Shown piece after piece: positions 25,246 through 32,864 of a DNA stretch of 64,000 nt. Numbering within the stretch: position 1 is the stretch's first letter; every line of letters starts with the position of its first letter. The notes beneath the pieces are model-generated. The model did not search any database. It saw only the letters and a list, made by a program, of their open reading frames with translations, and was not told the DNA's origin. A program made the translations under genes and the position numbers. This stretch comes from Clostridiales bacterium (GTDB lineage Bacteria; Bacillota; Clostridia; Saccharofermentanales; Saccharofermentanaceae), in assembly GCA_017427465.1 (NCBI GenBank), contig JAFRST010000062.1, positions 93,684-157,683 of the forward strand, in the 5' to 3' direction.

Positions 25246-25332
25246 GTGCAGTATTTTCGGATTTTTCGCACGAAAAACGCAATTTTGGGCTCAGATTGCG
25301 GATTTCGTGCAGATTTTTCGGAAATTACGCAC
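25246..25332. repeat. Pair of 26-base imperfect repeats bounded by GTGC and GCAC
   Basis: Copies at 25246-25271 and 25307-25332 both begin GTGCAG, contain TTTTCGGA and end CGCAC; each can close on itself through its GTGC/GCAC ends. They lie in the 290-base stretch between mgtA and the lipoprotein gene at 25429, which holds no credible gene although it is open in several frames. Confidence 0.5.
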
Positions 25333-25371
25333 AAAAATCGCACAAGGCCCGTCGCCGGCCGATTCACACAG

Positions 25372-25400
25372 CAAACAGGCCGCCTCTTCACGAAGCGGCC
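25372..25400 (-). terminator. Hairpin after the lipoprotein gene, likely terminator
   Basis: GGCCGC (25378-25383) pairs with GCGGCC (25395-25400), the stem continuing with one mismatch, and a short T-run follows on the minus strand. It lies about 30 bases past the lipoprotein stop. Confidence 0.5.
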
Positions 25401-25428
25401 CGTCAAAATATCAGTTTCCGCGCTGTTC

Positions 25429-26382
25429 CTAATTATTCAAAAGCGAATCGATCTCGGAATTAACTAATGCTACTGCAAGATCGTGGAAAAATACCGTCAG
25501 CTTGCCGTACTTATCGCAGAGGGCATAGCCTGTATCAAAATCGGTCTTGGCGGTCAGAGGGTTCCTGATGCCGAGGGCGTCGCAGACCTTCAGGAGCGAA
25601 TTGGTATCGACGTCAAATGTTGCGTTCGAACCGAGGACTAAGTCCTGCGCGTAGATCAGGATGATGCAGTTCTCCTTAAGGTAGCATCCGGTCGTATCGG
25701 TGTAATCGATCTGGGAGAGATCGTATCCCAAAATGTCCGAATACTTGTCGAGATCAAAGCCGTCAAGCTTATCGGTAAGGAACCCGGCAGTCATCTCCCT
25801 GCCCTTGATGGCAGAAAGAATAAAGCCGTCGTTCCTTCCGTTGAAGTAGTAAGAATCTGCACCGAGCAGAGACATCTCGAAGTCATTGTTGCCGGTCTTC
25901 TCGACGATCTTGGCGGTAAGTGATTCTTCCAGACCTCCGAATACCCCGCACGCCTCATAAATGCTCTTATATTCGAAGACCTGCGCCTCGAACACCATCT
26001 TCCTCGAGTCAGTATCGATCGAATAGTTATAGATAGCGACTCTCTCAGGAGGCGTGAGGATCAGATCCTCGCCAAAATACAGTTCGCCCTTATCGCTGTA
26101 ATCGACACCCTTGTAGAGCATCTCGACATCACCGGCAAAATGCGTTTCGGCATAATCGCAGAAAGCATTCATGATCCTGGAATCAACTGCTTCAGGAGCT
26201 GAAGTCTCTGTTACATTGGGATCGCTGGCTGATATCTGGTCCGGCTCAGTAGCATCAGGTCCGCCTGTCTCAACAATATCGCCCGTCTCGACAGTAGGCT
26301 TGTTATCGCCGTCCTTATTGCAAGATGTGAGCGCACAAAGCGTTAATGCTGCCGCCACCAGACATGCTGTCTTTCTGATCAT
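25429..26382 (-). CDS. Lipoprotein, possible DUF4358 domain
   Basis: About 317 residues with a signal peptide ending in L-T-S-C, a Thr/Glu/Asp-rich spacer and an outer domain of about 240 residues. The segment Y-N-Y-S-I-D-T-D-S-R-K-M, followed by A-Q-V-F-E-Y-K-S, recalls the small DUF4358 domain common in Clostridia lipoproteins, and a second similar half follows (T-T-G-C-Y-L-K-E-N-C-I-I-L-I). The start at 26382 is taken because AGGAGA lies in front of it and the lipobox falls at the right distance; the frame continues to 26478 without a site. Function unknown. Confidence 0.7.
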   Translation of the reverse strand: MIRKTACLVAAALTLCALTSCNKDGDNKPTVETGDIVETGGPDATEPDQISASDPNVTETSAPEAVDSRIMNAFCDYAETHFAGDVEMLYKGVDYSDKGELYFGEDLILTPPERVAIYNYSIDTDSRKMVFEAQVFEYKSIYEACGVFGGLEESLTAKIVEKTGNNDFEMSLLGADSYYFNGRNDGFILSAIKGREMTAGFLTDKLDGFDLDKYSDILGYDLSQIDYTDTTGCYLKENCIILIYAQDLVLGSNATFDVDTNSLLKVCDALGIRNPLTAKTDFDTGYALCDKYGKLTVFFHDLAVALVNSEIDSLLNN

Positions 26383-26474
26383 GATCTGTCTCCTGTCAGT
26401 TCTGATTATCACCATTATACCGCAAGAGATTAAACTCAAATCGATCGTATCTGTGGCAATCACGGATTTTCTTA

Positions 26475-27080
26475 TCAATTCCTTGTGCTGCGGCCCGGAA
26501 CATCCGCCGAGTACAGTCCGTCACGGTTGCAGTAGAAGAATATCTTTTTCACGCAGCTGATCTTGAATCTCGCCTCCGCGTTCCATTCCGGATAGAGCTT
26601 AACAGTCTGCATCGAATCAGACGCGGCCGCAGCTATAAACGAGATGTAATGATCTTTGGTCATCGGGTGATCAGCTGTCACATAGTACTCATCTTCAACA
26701 CGCTCTACAGATATCTTGTGATGTTCATCGGCGGGTTCTGCTTCTAATGTGTTAAGCACAATGCCGTGGCATTGGATGACCGCCTCACCCATGCTGTGGA
26801 TAACATTTCCGCACACGGGGCATACGTAGAATTTTGAGCGCAGCATGTTGGCAGAAACGTTCGCGTTCTGAATCGTGTTGCCTGAGATAAGTTCTGTTAC
26901 CGACACACGCAATACTTCTGCGATGGGTTCGAGCAAAGTGATGTCGGGATAGCCTTTTCCGGTCTCCCATTTCGAGACCGTCTTATCGCTCACGCCGAGC
27001 TTCTCGGCGAGCTGAAGCTGCGTCATGTTATTCTTCTCGCGCAGCGTCTTGATCGTATGTCCTGTTACATATTGATCCAT
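26475..27080 (-). CDS. XRE-family regulator fused to a desulfoferrodoxin-like domain
   Basis: Residues 7-66 are a typical XRE helix-turn-helix (T-Q-L-Q-L-A-E-K-L-G-V-S-D-K-T-V-S-K-W-E). Residues 85-105 hold C-P-V-C plus C104, and residues 118-195 look like the superoxide reductase fold: H121, then H-P-M-T-K-D-H-Y-I with H138 and H144, and C184 in C-N-R-D-G-L-Y. In true superoxide reductases the last motif is C-N-x-H; here the His is Asp187. The protein is probably a redox- or metal-responsive regulator rather than an enzyme (inference). Start at 27080 has GGAGGAAAC in front; the longer frame does not. Confidence 0.8.
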   Translation of the reverse strand: MDQYVTGHTIKTLREKNNMTQLQLAEKLGVSDKTVSKWETGKGYPDITLLEPIAEVLRVSVTELISGNTIQNANVSANMLRSKFYVCPVCGNVIHSMGEAVIQCHGIVLNTLEAEPADEHHKISVERVEDEYYVTADHPMTKDHYISFIAAAASDSMQTVKLYPEWNAEARFKISCVKKIFFYCNRDGLYSADVPGRSTRN

Positions 27081-27147
27081 ATCAGTTTCCTCCATGCACA
27101 GATAGTAACGCCGGGAAATGTATGACACCACCTACGCATAGTAGAGT

Positions 27148-27513
27148 TCAGATGATCGAGTAGCCTGCCTCAGCGAGTACTTCAAGCGCCTTTTCGAAGT
27201 TCTCTTTCTTAACGAGAATATAGTCCGTGTTATATGTCGACACGGCGAAAATCCCGATCCTGTTATCTGCCAGGATCCCCGATATTTTCGACAGGATCCC
27301 GATGAGCGAAAAGTCCAGAACGCCTTCTATCCTAAAGCCTTTCCAACCGTCATCACGCTCGGTTGTATTTTCAGGTGTGTCTTCCGTTTTGCAGACCAGG
27401 GATATCTCTTCATCAGTCCTGCCGATGAAGTAGAAATCTTTGAAAAGGTCAATGTCCGCGGTTGATGCCAGCTTGCAGACGGTCAGATTGTATTCGAGTT
27501 TTTTAAGTTCCAT
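27148..27513 (-). CDS. ACT-domain protein
   Basis: 121 residues in two parts: an N-terminal half with the K-L-A-S-T-A-D-I-D-L-F-K-D-F-Y-F-I pattern and a C-terminal ACT half with F-S-L-I-G-I-L-S-K-I-S-G-I-L-A-D-N-R-I-G-I-F-A-V-S-T-Y-N-T-D-Y, the amino-acid-binding core. This is the stand-alone double-ACT type of unknown ligand that is widespread in Clostridia. Its start lies four bases after the stop of the broken NUDIX gene, so it closes the TetR-led operon. Confidence 0.85.
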   Translation of the reverse strand: MELKKLEYNLTVCKLASTADIDLFKDFYFIGRTDEEISLVCKTEDTPENTTERDDGWKGFRIEGVLDFSLIGILSKISGILADNRIGIFAVSTYNTDYILVKKENFEKALEVLAEAGYSII

Positions 27514-27517
27514 CGTA

Positions 27518-28045
27518 TTATCCCTCTTTATCCAGAATCTCTTTTGCCCTTTTAAGCACCGGAAGTTCTCTGTTGCAGATCAATCTTCCGAGCCTGCTCT
27601 CTCTTCTTTTTTCGTATTCCGCAACGGCCTCATCGTATGTCATCTTCAAAGTGGAGAGGTGAAAATCCTCTATCTCCTGCTTAGTGAGATTCTTATCTCC
27701 GAATGAGACTATCCTGCACAGGAAATAGTTATTTATGTTGTGACGGTGGATGAGATTATAGTAATCGCTTACAACACCTATCTTGCAGATGACCTCCGAC
27801 TCGATCCCGAGCTCTTCTTTTAACTCTCTGTGTATAGCTTCCGGAAGGTCTTCGCCTTCTTCAACTCCGCCGCCTGAAGTCTCGATGAGGGTTGATGCTC
27901 CGAAATCATCATCGCGTTTTACTCTTACGAAATAAAAATTTATGTCGTCGTCTGTAACGATCGCTCTTACGATCTGCCTGTCGTGGTCCGTGTATTCGAA
28001 AGGCTACTCTTCATCTTTTAATTCCAGATAGAGTTCGTTATCCAT
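27518..28045 (-). pseudogene. NUDIX hydrolase gene interrupted by an in-frame amber codon
   Basis: Read from ATG at 28043-28045 to TAA at 27518-27520 the frame is 175 sense or amber codons long, with one TAG at codon 14 (28004-28006). After it comes a complete NUDIX protein: P-F-E-Y-T-D-H-D-R-Q-I-V-R-A near the start, then the NUDIX box G-x5-E-x7-R-E-x2-E-E-x-G. No ATG, GTG or TTG follows the TAG before the NUDIX box, so no restart is available. Relatives I remember commonly have Trp just before P-F, so a TGG to TAG change is the simplest cause. Either a recent nonsense mutation, a sequencing error or a suppressed amber. The NUDIX substrate would be a nucleoside diphosphate derivative. Confidence 0.85.
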
Positions 28046-28049
28046 CAGA

Positions 28050-28415
28050 TCATACCGTCTCGTCCGGATAGCTCCAGAATCCGCCCTTGTAAAAATTCTC
28101 ATTGCCCAGAGGCTTTGCCGTGAGCTTAAAAATCACGCATCCGTCAGGGCATACGACGGTTTTCTCGTATTTACTGTTGCCTCCGACATTCTCGAGATCA
28201 CCGCCGCTCCTTACCGCCTCCATCAGAGGGTAGAGCATCATCATGGTCTTGGAGCAGATACCGTATCCGTCCTGATTGACCGGGCACCCGTAAGTGCATG
28301 TGTACTTATCACCGATCTGTTCGCCGTTGCGGCAATAATTCTCGGTCTTATCGCCGTGCAGAAAACCCGTTACCTCGACAGTAAATTCGTATTCTTCGTC
28401 GTACCACTTATGCAT
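28050..28415 (-). CDS. TIGR04076 family protein
   Basis: 121 residues with the cysteine-bearing features of the TIGR04076 family: Y-C-R-N-G near residue 27, C-T-Y-G-C-P-V near 40, C-S-K near 54 and V-C-P-D-G-C near 88. The family is small, usually about 100 residues, of unknown function and probably metal- or redox-linked through its cysteines. It lies nine bases after the GNAT gene and four bases before the NUDIX start, within the TetR-led operon. Confidence 0.8.
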   Translation of the reverse strand: MHKWYDEEYEFTVEVTGFLHGDKTENYCRNGEQIGDKYTCTYGCPVNQDGYGICSKTMMMLYPLMEAVRSGGDLENVGGNSKYEKTVVCPDGCVIFKLTAKPLGNENFYKGGFWSYPDETV

Positions 28416-28424
28416 GATATCACC

Positions 28425-28892
28425 TCAGTTTTTCTCGTAGAAAACAATGTCCATCTTATCGTTTATGTGCTCGGTCTTACCGGTCTTATGGTATCCCATT
28501 TTCTCATAGAGATAGCAGTTGCCCTTCTCCTGCAGGATCGTATCAAGGCTCCAGTTATCAGGCCCGTATAGCTCTTCTGCTGCGAGGATCGCTCCCTGCG
28601 CATAACCTTTGCCGCGGAATTCAGCCATGATCCACAAAGGCGATATCCTCTTCCTGCTGCCGTCCTTCCTGTCGACAATGCGGATTACGCCGACCCGCTT
28701 GCCTTCTGCGGTAATGAAATAATATTTCGTCCACGGCTGCTCAAATCTCGCGATGACCTTTTCCTTGGTCTCTGCGCCCGGACTTAAGTCATAATCCTGA
28801 TATTTCTCGAGCAAGCCGGAGAACGCATCGATCTGCATCCTCCAGACGGTCTCGATATCTTCTTTTGTGACTTCAACAAGCTTTATGTTCAT
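28425..28892 (-). CDS. GNAT-family N-acetyltransferase
   Basis: About 155 residues from the ATG at 28892 with the GNAT signatures: an R-I-V-D-R/R-I-S-P-L-W strand pair, the acetyl-CoA loop F-R-G-K-G-Y-A-Q-G and the closing Y-L-Y-E-K-M-G-Y. The longer frame to 28988 would overlap the flavoprotein gene and lacks a better site; G-A-A-G before the chosen ATG is weak, so the start is moderately sure. Substrate unknown. Part of the TetR-led operon. Confidence 0.85.
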   Translation of the reverse strand: MNIKLVEVTKEDIETVWRMQIDAFSGLLEKYQDYDLSPGAETKEKVIARFEQPWTKYYFITAEGKRVGVIRIVDRKDGSRKRISPLWIMAEFRGKGYAQGAILAAEELYGPDNWSLDTILQEKGNCYLYEKMGYHKTGKTEHINDKMDIVFYEKN

Positions 28893-28972
28893 GCGTCTTT
28901 CTTCTCTTAATACTCTCCCTGTTCTACCCGAACGATCTTTACCGGATAAACGGAATGAACCTGTGCTTAACC

Positions 28973-29695
28973 TTATGCTGCCTTCCACGGTCTCGTCTTA
29001 TCGAGCCATCCGTTTGCTTTCCAGTATTTGTAATCAGTATACTCCGGATTGTCTTTTCCGAGACCTGTCTGCAGCATTCTGACGGCATAAAACTTCGCTT
29101 TGGTAACAAGATCAGTATGTGCCTTCCTGCTGTAATCAATGGCGCCAAAGCGCTTTGCGGCCTTGGCCATTGTGCTTGTCATCTGCGCTTTCTTTTTTTG
29201 AGAAAGCTTATCCCAGTTGATCTCGCTCATGAGCTTAAATGTGCAGACTTTGATATAGCTTACTCCCCACCACGAGAGGCTGTCTTTTATGTCCTTTGCA
29301 GTAGATCTTCCGCCTGCTCCGAGGCACTGCGTTATGATGACCGCGCGCTTGCCGAACATCTCTTTTAAAGGGCGGTGCGGCATCCATCTGTAACCGAAGT
29401 GATCGAGCAATGCTTTCATCGCACCTGTGGTATGCATTACATAAGAGGGAGAAGTAAAAACCAGCAGATCTGCTTCGATCATGGCTTTCTCGATCTTTTG
29501 GACACGATCTGCATCCTTGCAAAGATCCTGGCGCGTCAAAAAGCACTGTGTACATCCGATGCAAAATCCCGGACCGTCCTTAGGCAGATAGAATTCCGTG
29601 ATCTCTGCCTTGCCCCTGAAAGGCTCTAAAAACATCTCCTTGAGCCTGTATGTGACCCCGTGTTTCTCGGTTCCGTTTATGACCGTGATCTTCAT
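28973..29695 (-). CDS. Flavodoxin-fold NAD(P)H:FMN oxidoreductase
   Basis: 240 residues. The first half is an NADPH-dependent FMN reductase fold: I-N-G-T-E-K-H-G-V-T at the phosphate loop, then G-C-x2-C (C-I-G-C-T-Q-C) and a T-S-P-S-Y-V-M-H-T-T-G-A-M-K flavin-binding loop. The four-cysteine segment after residue 50 is common in the iron-sulfur flavoprotein relatives and may bind a cluster. The rest is helical. The gene starts right after the TetR stop (TAAATG), so the regulator and this enzyme are a unit, most likely controlled by the operators at 30334-30376. Confidence 0.88.
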   Translation of the reverse strand: MKITVINGTEKHGVTYRLKEMFLEPFRGKAEITEFYLPKDGPGFCIGCTQCFLTRQDLCKDADRVQKIEKAMIEADLLVFTSPSYVMHTTGAMKALLDHFGYRWMPHRPLKEMFGKRAVIITQCLGAGGRSTAKDIKDSLSWWGVSYIKVCTFKLMSEINWDKLSQKKKAQMTSTMAKAAKRFGAIDYSRKAHTDLVTKAKFYAVRMLQTGLGKDNPEYTDYKYWKANGWLDKTRPWKAA

Positions 29696-30313
29696 TTATT
29701 CATTCCTCCCGTAGAGTCTGTCAAACTGTATGATGTGCGCGTCCAAAAGCTTCAGCATCTCAGGTTCTCTCTCAGGCTGCCTGTCGCAGACCGTAAGCAT
29801 GAAGTAGATCGGGGCGTAGAAATGCAGCGTCATGACCTGCACATTATCTGTCTTAAGAACGCCTGCAGTTACCATGAATCCGAAAAGCATTCCCTGGTAT
29901 GAGAGCGGGTCATCAACGTAGAGCTTGGAGTACTCCTCCGCAAGGTCCTTTTCGTGGAACTGCTCGATCGTAAGCATCTTCCTGAACTTCCTGTTGTAGT
30001 CATCGTGAAGGTAGTAAAGAAAGAATTCCCTTCCGAGCTTTAAGAGGCGGTCTTCTGACATGCTCTTGTAGATCCCCGCATCTTTGGCCGCATCGTTTCC
30101 GTTGATCTGCATGGCCTTCGCCTGCTCTTCAAAACGGCGGTTCATCTCATCGATGATCGCATCGAAGATCGCCTGCTTGTTCTTGTAATGCTTGTAAAGC
30201 GACGGCGCCTTTATGCCTACCCTTTCTGCTATATCGCCTACGAAAACATTAGCGTAACCTTTCTCGGAGAACAGCGTCAAAGCTTCGTCTAAGATCTTTT
30301 CTTTGGTATTCAT
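29696..30313 (-). CDS. TetR-family repressor
   Basis: About 205 residues: an N-terminal helix-turn-helix (I-A-E-R-V-G-I-K-A-P-S-L-Y-K-H-Y-K-N-K at 25-43) and a helical ligand-binding domain. The start at 30313 is taken over GTG at 30325 because GAGGT is placed six bases before it. Its own promoter is crossed by two perfect palindromes, so it is almost surely autoregulated and controls the genes behind it: flavoprotein, GNAT, TIGR04076, NUDIX, ACT. The inducer is unknown. Confidence 0.92.
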   Translation of the reverse strand: MNTKEKILDEALTLFSEKGYANVFVGDIAERVGIKAPSLYKHYKNKQAIFDAIIDEMNRRFEEQAKAMQINGNDAAKDAGIYKSMSEDRLLKLGREFFLYYLHDDYNRKFRKMLTIEQFHEKDLAEEYSKLYVDDPLSYQGMLFGFMVTAGVLKTDNVQVMTLHFYAPIYFMLTVCDRQPEREPEMLKLLDAHIIQFDRLYGRNE

Positions 30314-30333
30314 AAATGACCTCACATCAAAAT

Positions 30334-30376
30334 GGCTAATTCAAATTAGCCATATTTTAGCTAATTCAAATTAGCC
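30334..30376. promoter_or_regulatory. Two TetR operators overlapping the promoter
   Basis: GGCTAATT-CA-AATTAGCC (30334-30351) and AGCTAATT-CA-AATTAGCC (30359-30376) are near-identical palindromes whose centres are 25 bp apart. The second fills the spacer between the -35 and -10 boxes, the first covers the start of transcription. Confidence 0.85.
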
Positions 30377-30382
30377 TGTCAA
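30354..30382 (-). promoter_or_regulatory. Promoter of the TetR-led operon
   Basis: On the minus strand a perfect TTGACA, exactly 17 bases, then TAAAAT. The spacer is the TetR operator itself. Confidence 0.9.
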
Positions 30383-30484
30383 GACTATAACGTTTTTCCG
30401 GGCGCGCATTCTTCAAGCCTGAATGTGTATTCCTCAGCCAGATGAACCCGATTTAATACAATCTACTGTTGAAATGTTAGTCGT

Positions 30485-32860
30485 CTATCCTCGCTCATCC
30501 AAAACCTTCTGAATTCTGTCCTGAGCAATTTTAACTACCGCATCAAGATCCTTTTGTCCCAGAAAATATGCCGGCATCTCTTCTATCAAGATAATACTTA
30601 TAGAAGCATCTTCAGAACACGATCTTGAACAGCTGAGTATTATTCCTTCTACAAAATCAACATCCTCTATTGAAAACTGCCTTCCCAAACCGCCACTGCT
30701 GCCACCATTTCCACCCGAAAAAGCACTGCCACCATTATTGTAATAATCAATAGCTGCGTCTCCTGCTTTTCTGAACGCCTCTCTATTGATTACAAAACAA
30801 TCATTCATTGCTATATCTGCCTGAACTTCTTCTGACAGCAGGATTTTTACAAATTCACCACAAGCATCAACATTTTCAGCCTGAGCAGAAATAGCAACCG
30901 AGCAAACAGGCTTGAATCTTGGGCCTCTTCCGTCAATTGAAGGAATACCGGCTAAAGTCACACCATTGCCCCATGGAGCTATGCTCATTCCCAAAGTGAA
31001 ATATCCTCCTATTCCATAACAGTTTTCTGTATATTCAGCTCCCGGAATTCTTTCGGTATATTGAGCATTCCAAGATGTCCCTTCCTCTCTGACATTGTCT
31101 TTGACAAAATCAGCCATTTGTGCAAATTCAGGTCCTGACAGATCAACCTTCCCATTAACGATGAACTTATCATTCATACTGCCAAAAAGTTTAGAAAAGT
31201 AAGTTGCCTGCCCTAAAAATATAGGATCGCTTCCATTAGCAACCTCATCTACAAACTTTTCATATTCTTCAAGTGTGAAACCTTTTCCGGAACTCCCGAC
31301 ATTCTCCGTTTTAGTCAGTATTCCTTCCAGCGCAAAACTGATAGGAAGCTGGTAAATTGCTCCGTCGGTTTTTGAACCTTCGATTATGTTTTCATAGTAC
31401 TTATCAATATCGTTTTTAACATACGGCGTAAGATCGGCAAGATAGTTCGAATTATTTAGTTGTCCATAACCACTGACATTCATCAAAATGTCAGGGCCTT
31501 CGTTATTCATAATATCTACAGCAAGTTGGTTACTAAACTCAGCACGACCGTTGATTCCTGCCAGTTCCCAAGTGTCCTCGTTATTTTCATCGCCTGAAGA
31601 GTAATCAAAATAATCCCCCCGATTATAACGGTCAGTAACTTCTATGAAGTATTTACTATTGGTCTCATTAAACACAGAGATCGCCTTACCGGTATTTACA
31701 TCAACCCATCCGTCATCCGGATCAAATAACTCAAGTACAGTTTTCCCGGCATTAGGATTTTTATCTGCTCTGTCAAGTTCAATTAAATGTATCTTATCTG
31801 CTTTCTTTCCGGAATATATATTTGATGAATCATATATACCACAAAGAACAAAATGGTTTTCCGAGCACTCAATCAAATCAAAACTGGGAGCCACCACAAG
31901 ACCTTTATTGAGTCCACACCAATCATAACTAAATACTTCCTCTAATGTTTTCGTCTCTGCATTTATTCTTGAAATCCCATGCTGAGTCGGATAATAAACC
32001 ATCCCATCAGATCCCGGTTTGCACCAAGAGAATGCAACCTCTTCCATCCATGCATATTCTTTGGGATCTGCTTTAATCAGTTCGTTAGTGGAAAGATCCA
32101 ACTCATAATAAACGTTTTCATAATCATTAATCGTGGCCGGAAGCAACACCTTTGTATCATTGAGTTCCAGCACAGCATATACATATACATCCTTATACTC
32201 TTCTTTTATTTCAGTAGTATAGGTTTTTCCGTCAGGCGTTTTGACATTGATGTCGGCATGTTCCCGCATATTTTGCGACTGGTACATTATTAACTCAACA
32301 TCATACTCTCCAATCATATAAAAGCTTGAAGAAAAATCTTCGGTAGTTTCTCTTCTATCCCGTGTTTCCAAAAGTTTGCCTGTTAATGGATCATAATCTC
32401 TTTCTTTGAAATTGGTATTTACAGTTATCTTGCCCTCAGAATAATAAACATTATCAACATGTGATTCGATATTAATATCTGTGAAATCCTTCTTAACATC
32501 AATGATATTTATGGTTTTGTTAGTTTTACGGTCTACAACTGAAACCAGCCGATATCCATACTTATCTTCTTGTTCTGCCCAGCTCAAACCTTCGAGCTCA
32601 TCATTAGGAACCTCATATTTTCCGCTCGAAAAGATAACGTAATAATTCTCATCCGAACCGGCATAGTAAGAATTCGGCCAAATGGTATTTCTTCCTGCTT
32701 CAACACCGGTATCAACCTCAATAATATTGGTGTTAAACCACGGATCATCTTCAGCGATCATCTTCGTGTTCTTCTTAGGTTGATGTCCGCACGATGCAAT
32801 CGGAAGCAACAGTGAAATCATCAGTATCACAGACATAATCCTCATATATGCTTTGTTCAT
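30485..32860 (-). CDS. Large extracellular solute-binding lipoprotein, copy 2
   Basis: About 791 residues. The signal peptide ends in I-A-S-C. Residues about 50-400 are beta-rich and look like a propeller or lipoprotein-type sensor domain; residues about 410-790 are an ABC-type extracellular solute-binding domain (family 1 pattern G-P-D-I-L-M-N-V-S, then L-A-D-L-T-P-Y, later L-S-E-E-V-Q-A-D). It ends A-Q-D-R-I-Q-K-V-L-D-E-R-G, like its neighbour. A GAGG site lies nine bases before the ATG at 32860. Its upstream neighbour (32865-35237) is a paralogue of the same plan, four bases away. No ABC permease or ATPase gene is adjacent, so the transporter is elsewhere or the proteins act as receptors. 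Confidence 0.85.
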   Translation of the reverse strand: MNKAYMRIMSVILMISLLLPIASCGHQPKKNTKMIAEDDPWFNTNIIEVDTGVEAGRNTIWPNSYYAGSDENYYVIFSSGKYEVPNDELEGLSWAEQEDKYGYRLVSVVDRKTNKTINIIDVKKDFTDINIESHVDNVYYSEGKITVNTNFKERDYDPLTGKLLETRDRRETTEDFSSSFYMIGEYDVELIMYQSQNMREHADINVKTPDGKTYTTEIKEEYKDVYVYAVLELNDTKVLLPATINDYENVYYELDLSTNELIKADPKEYAWMEEVAFSWCKPGSDGMVYYPTQHGISRINAETKTLEEVFSYDWCGLNKGLVVAPSFDLIECSENHFVLCGIYDSSNIYSGKKADKIHLIELDRADKNPNAGKTVLELFDPDDGWVDVNTGKAISVFNETNSKYFIEVTDRYNRGDYFDYSSGDENNEDTWELAGINGRAEFSNQLAVDIMNNEGPDILMNVSGYGQLNNSNYLADLTPYVKNDIDKYYENIIEGSKTDGAIYQLPISFALEGILTKTENVGSSGKGFTLEEYEKFVDEVANGSDPIFLGQATYFSKLFGSMNDKFIVNGKVDLSGPEFAQMADFVKDNVREEGTSWNAQYTERIPGAEYTENCYGIGGYFTLGMSIAPWGNGVTLAGIPSIDGRGPRFKPVCSVAISAQAENVDACGEFVKILLSEEVQADIAMNDCFVINREAFRKAGDAAIDYYNNGGSAFSGGNGGSSGGLGRQFSIEDVDFVEGIILSCSRSCSEDASISIILIEEMPAYFLGQKDLDAVVKIAQDRIQKVLDERG

Positions 32861-32864
32861 AACC

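Noticed and set aside
25204..25467. Overlapping plus-strand frames between mgtA and the lipoprotein gene
   Set aside because: Several frames are open together because of local composition; none has a ribosome site and the region contains repeats and a terminator.
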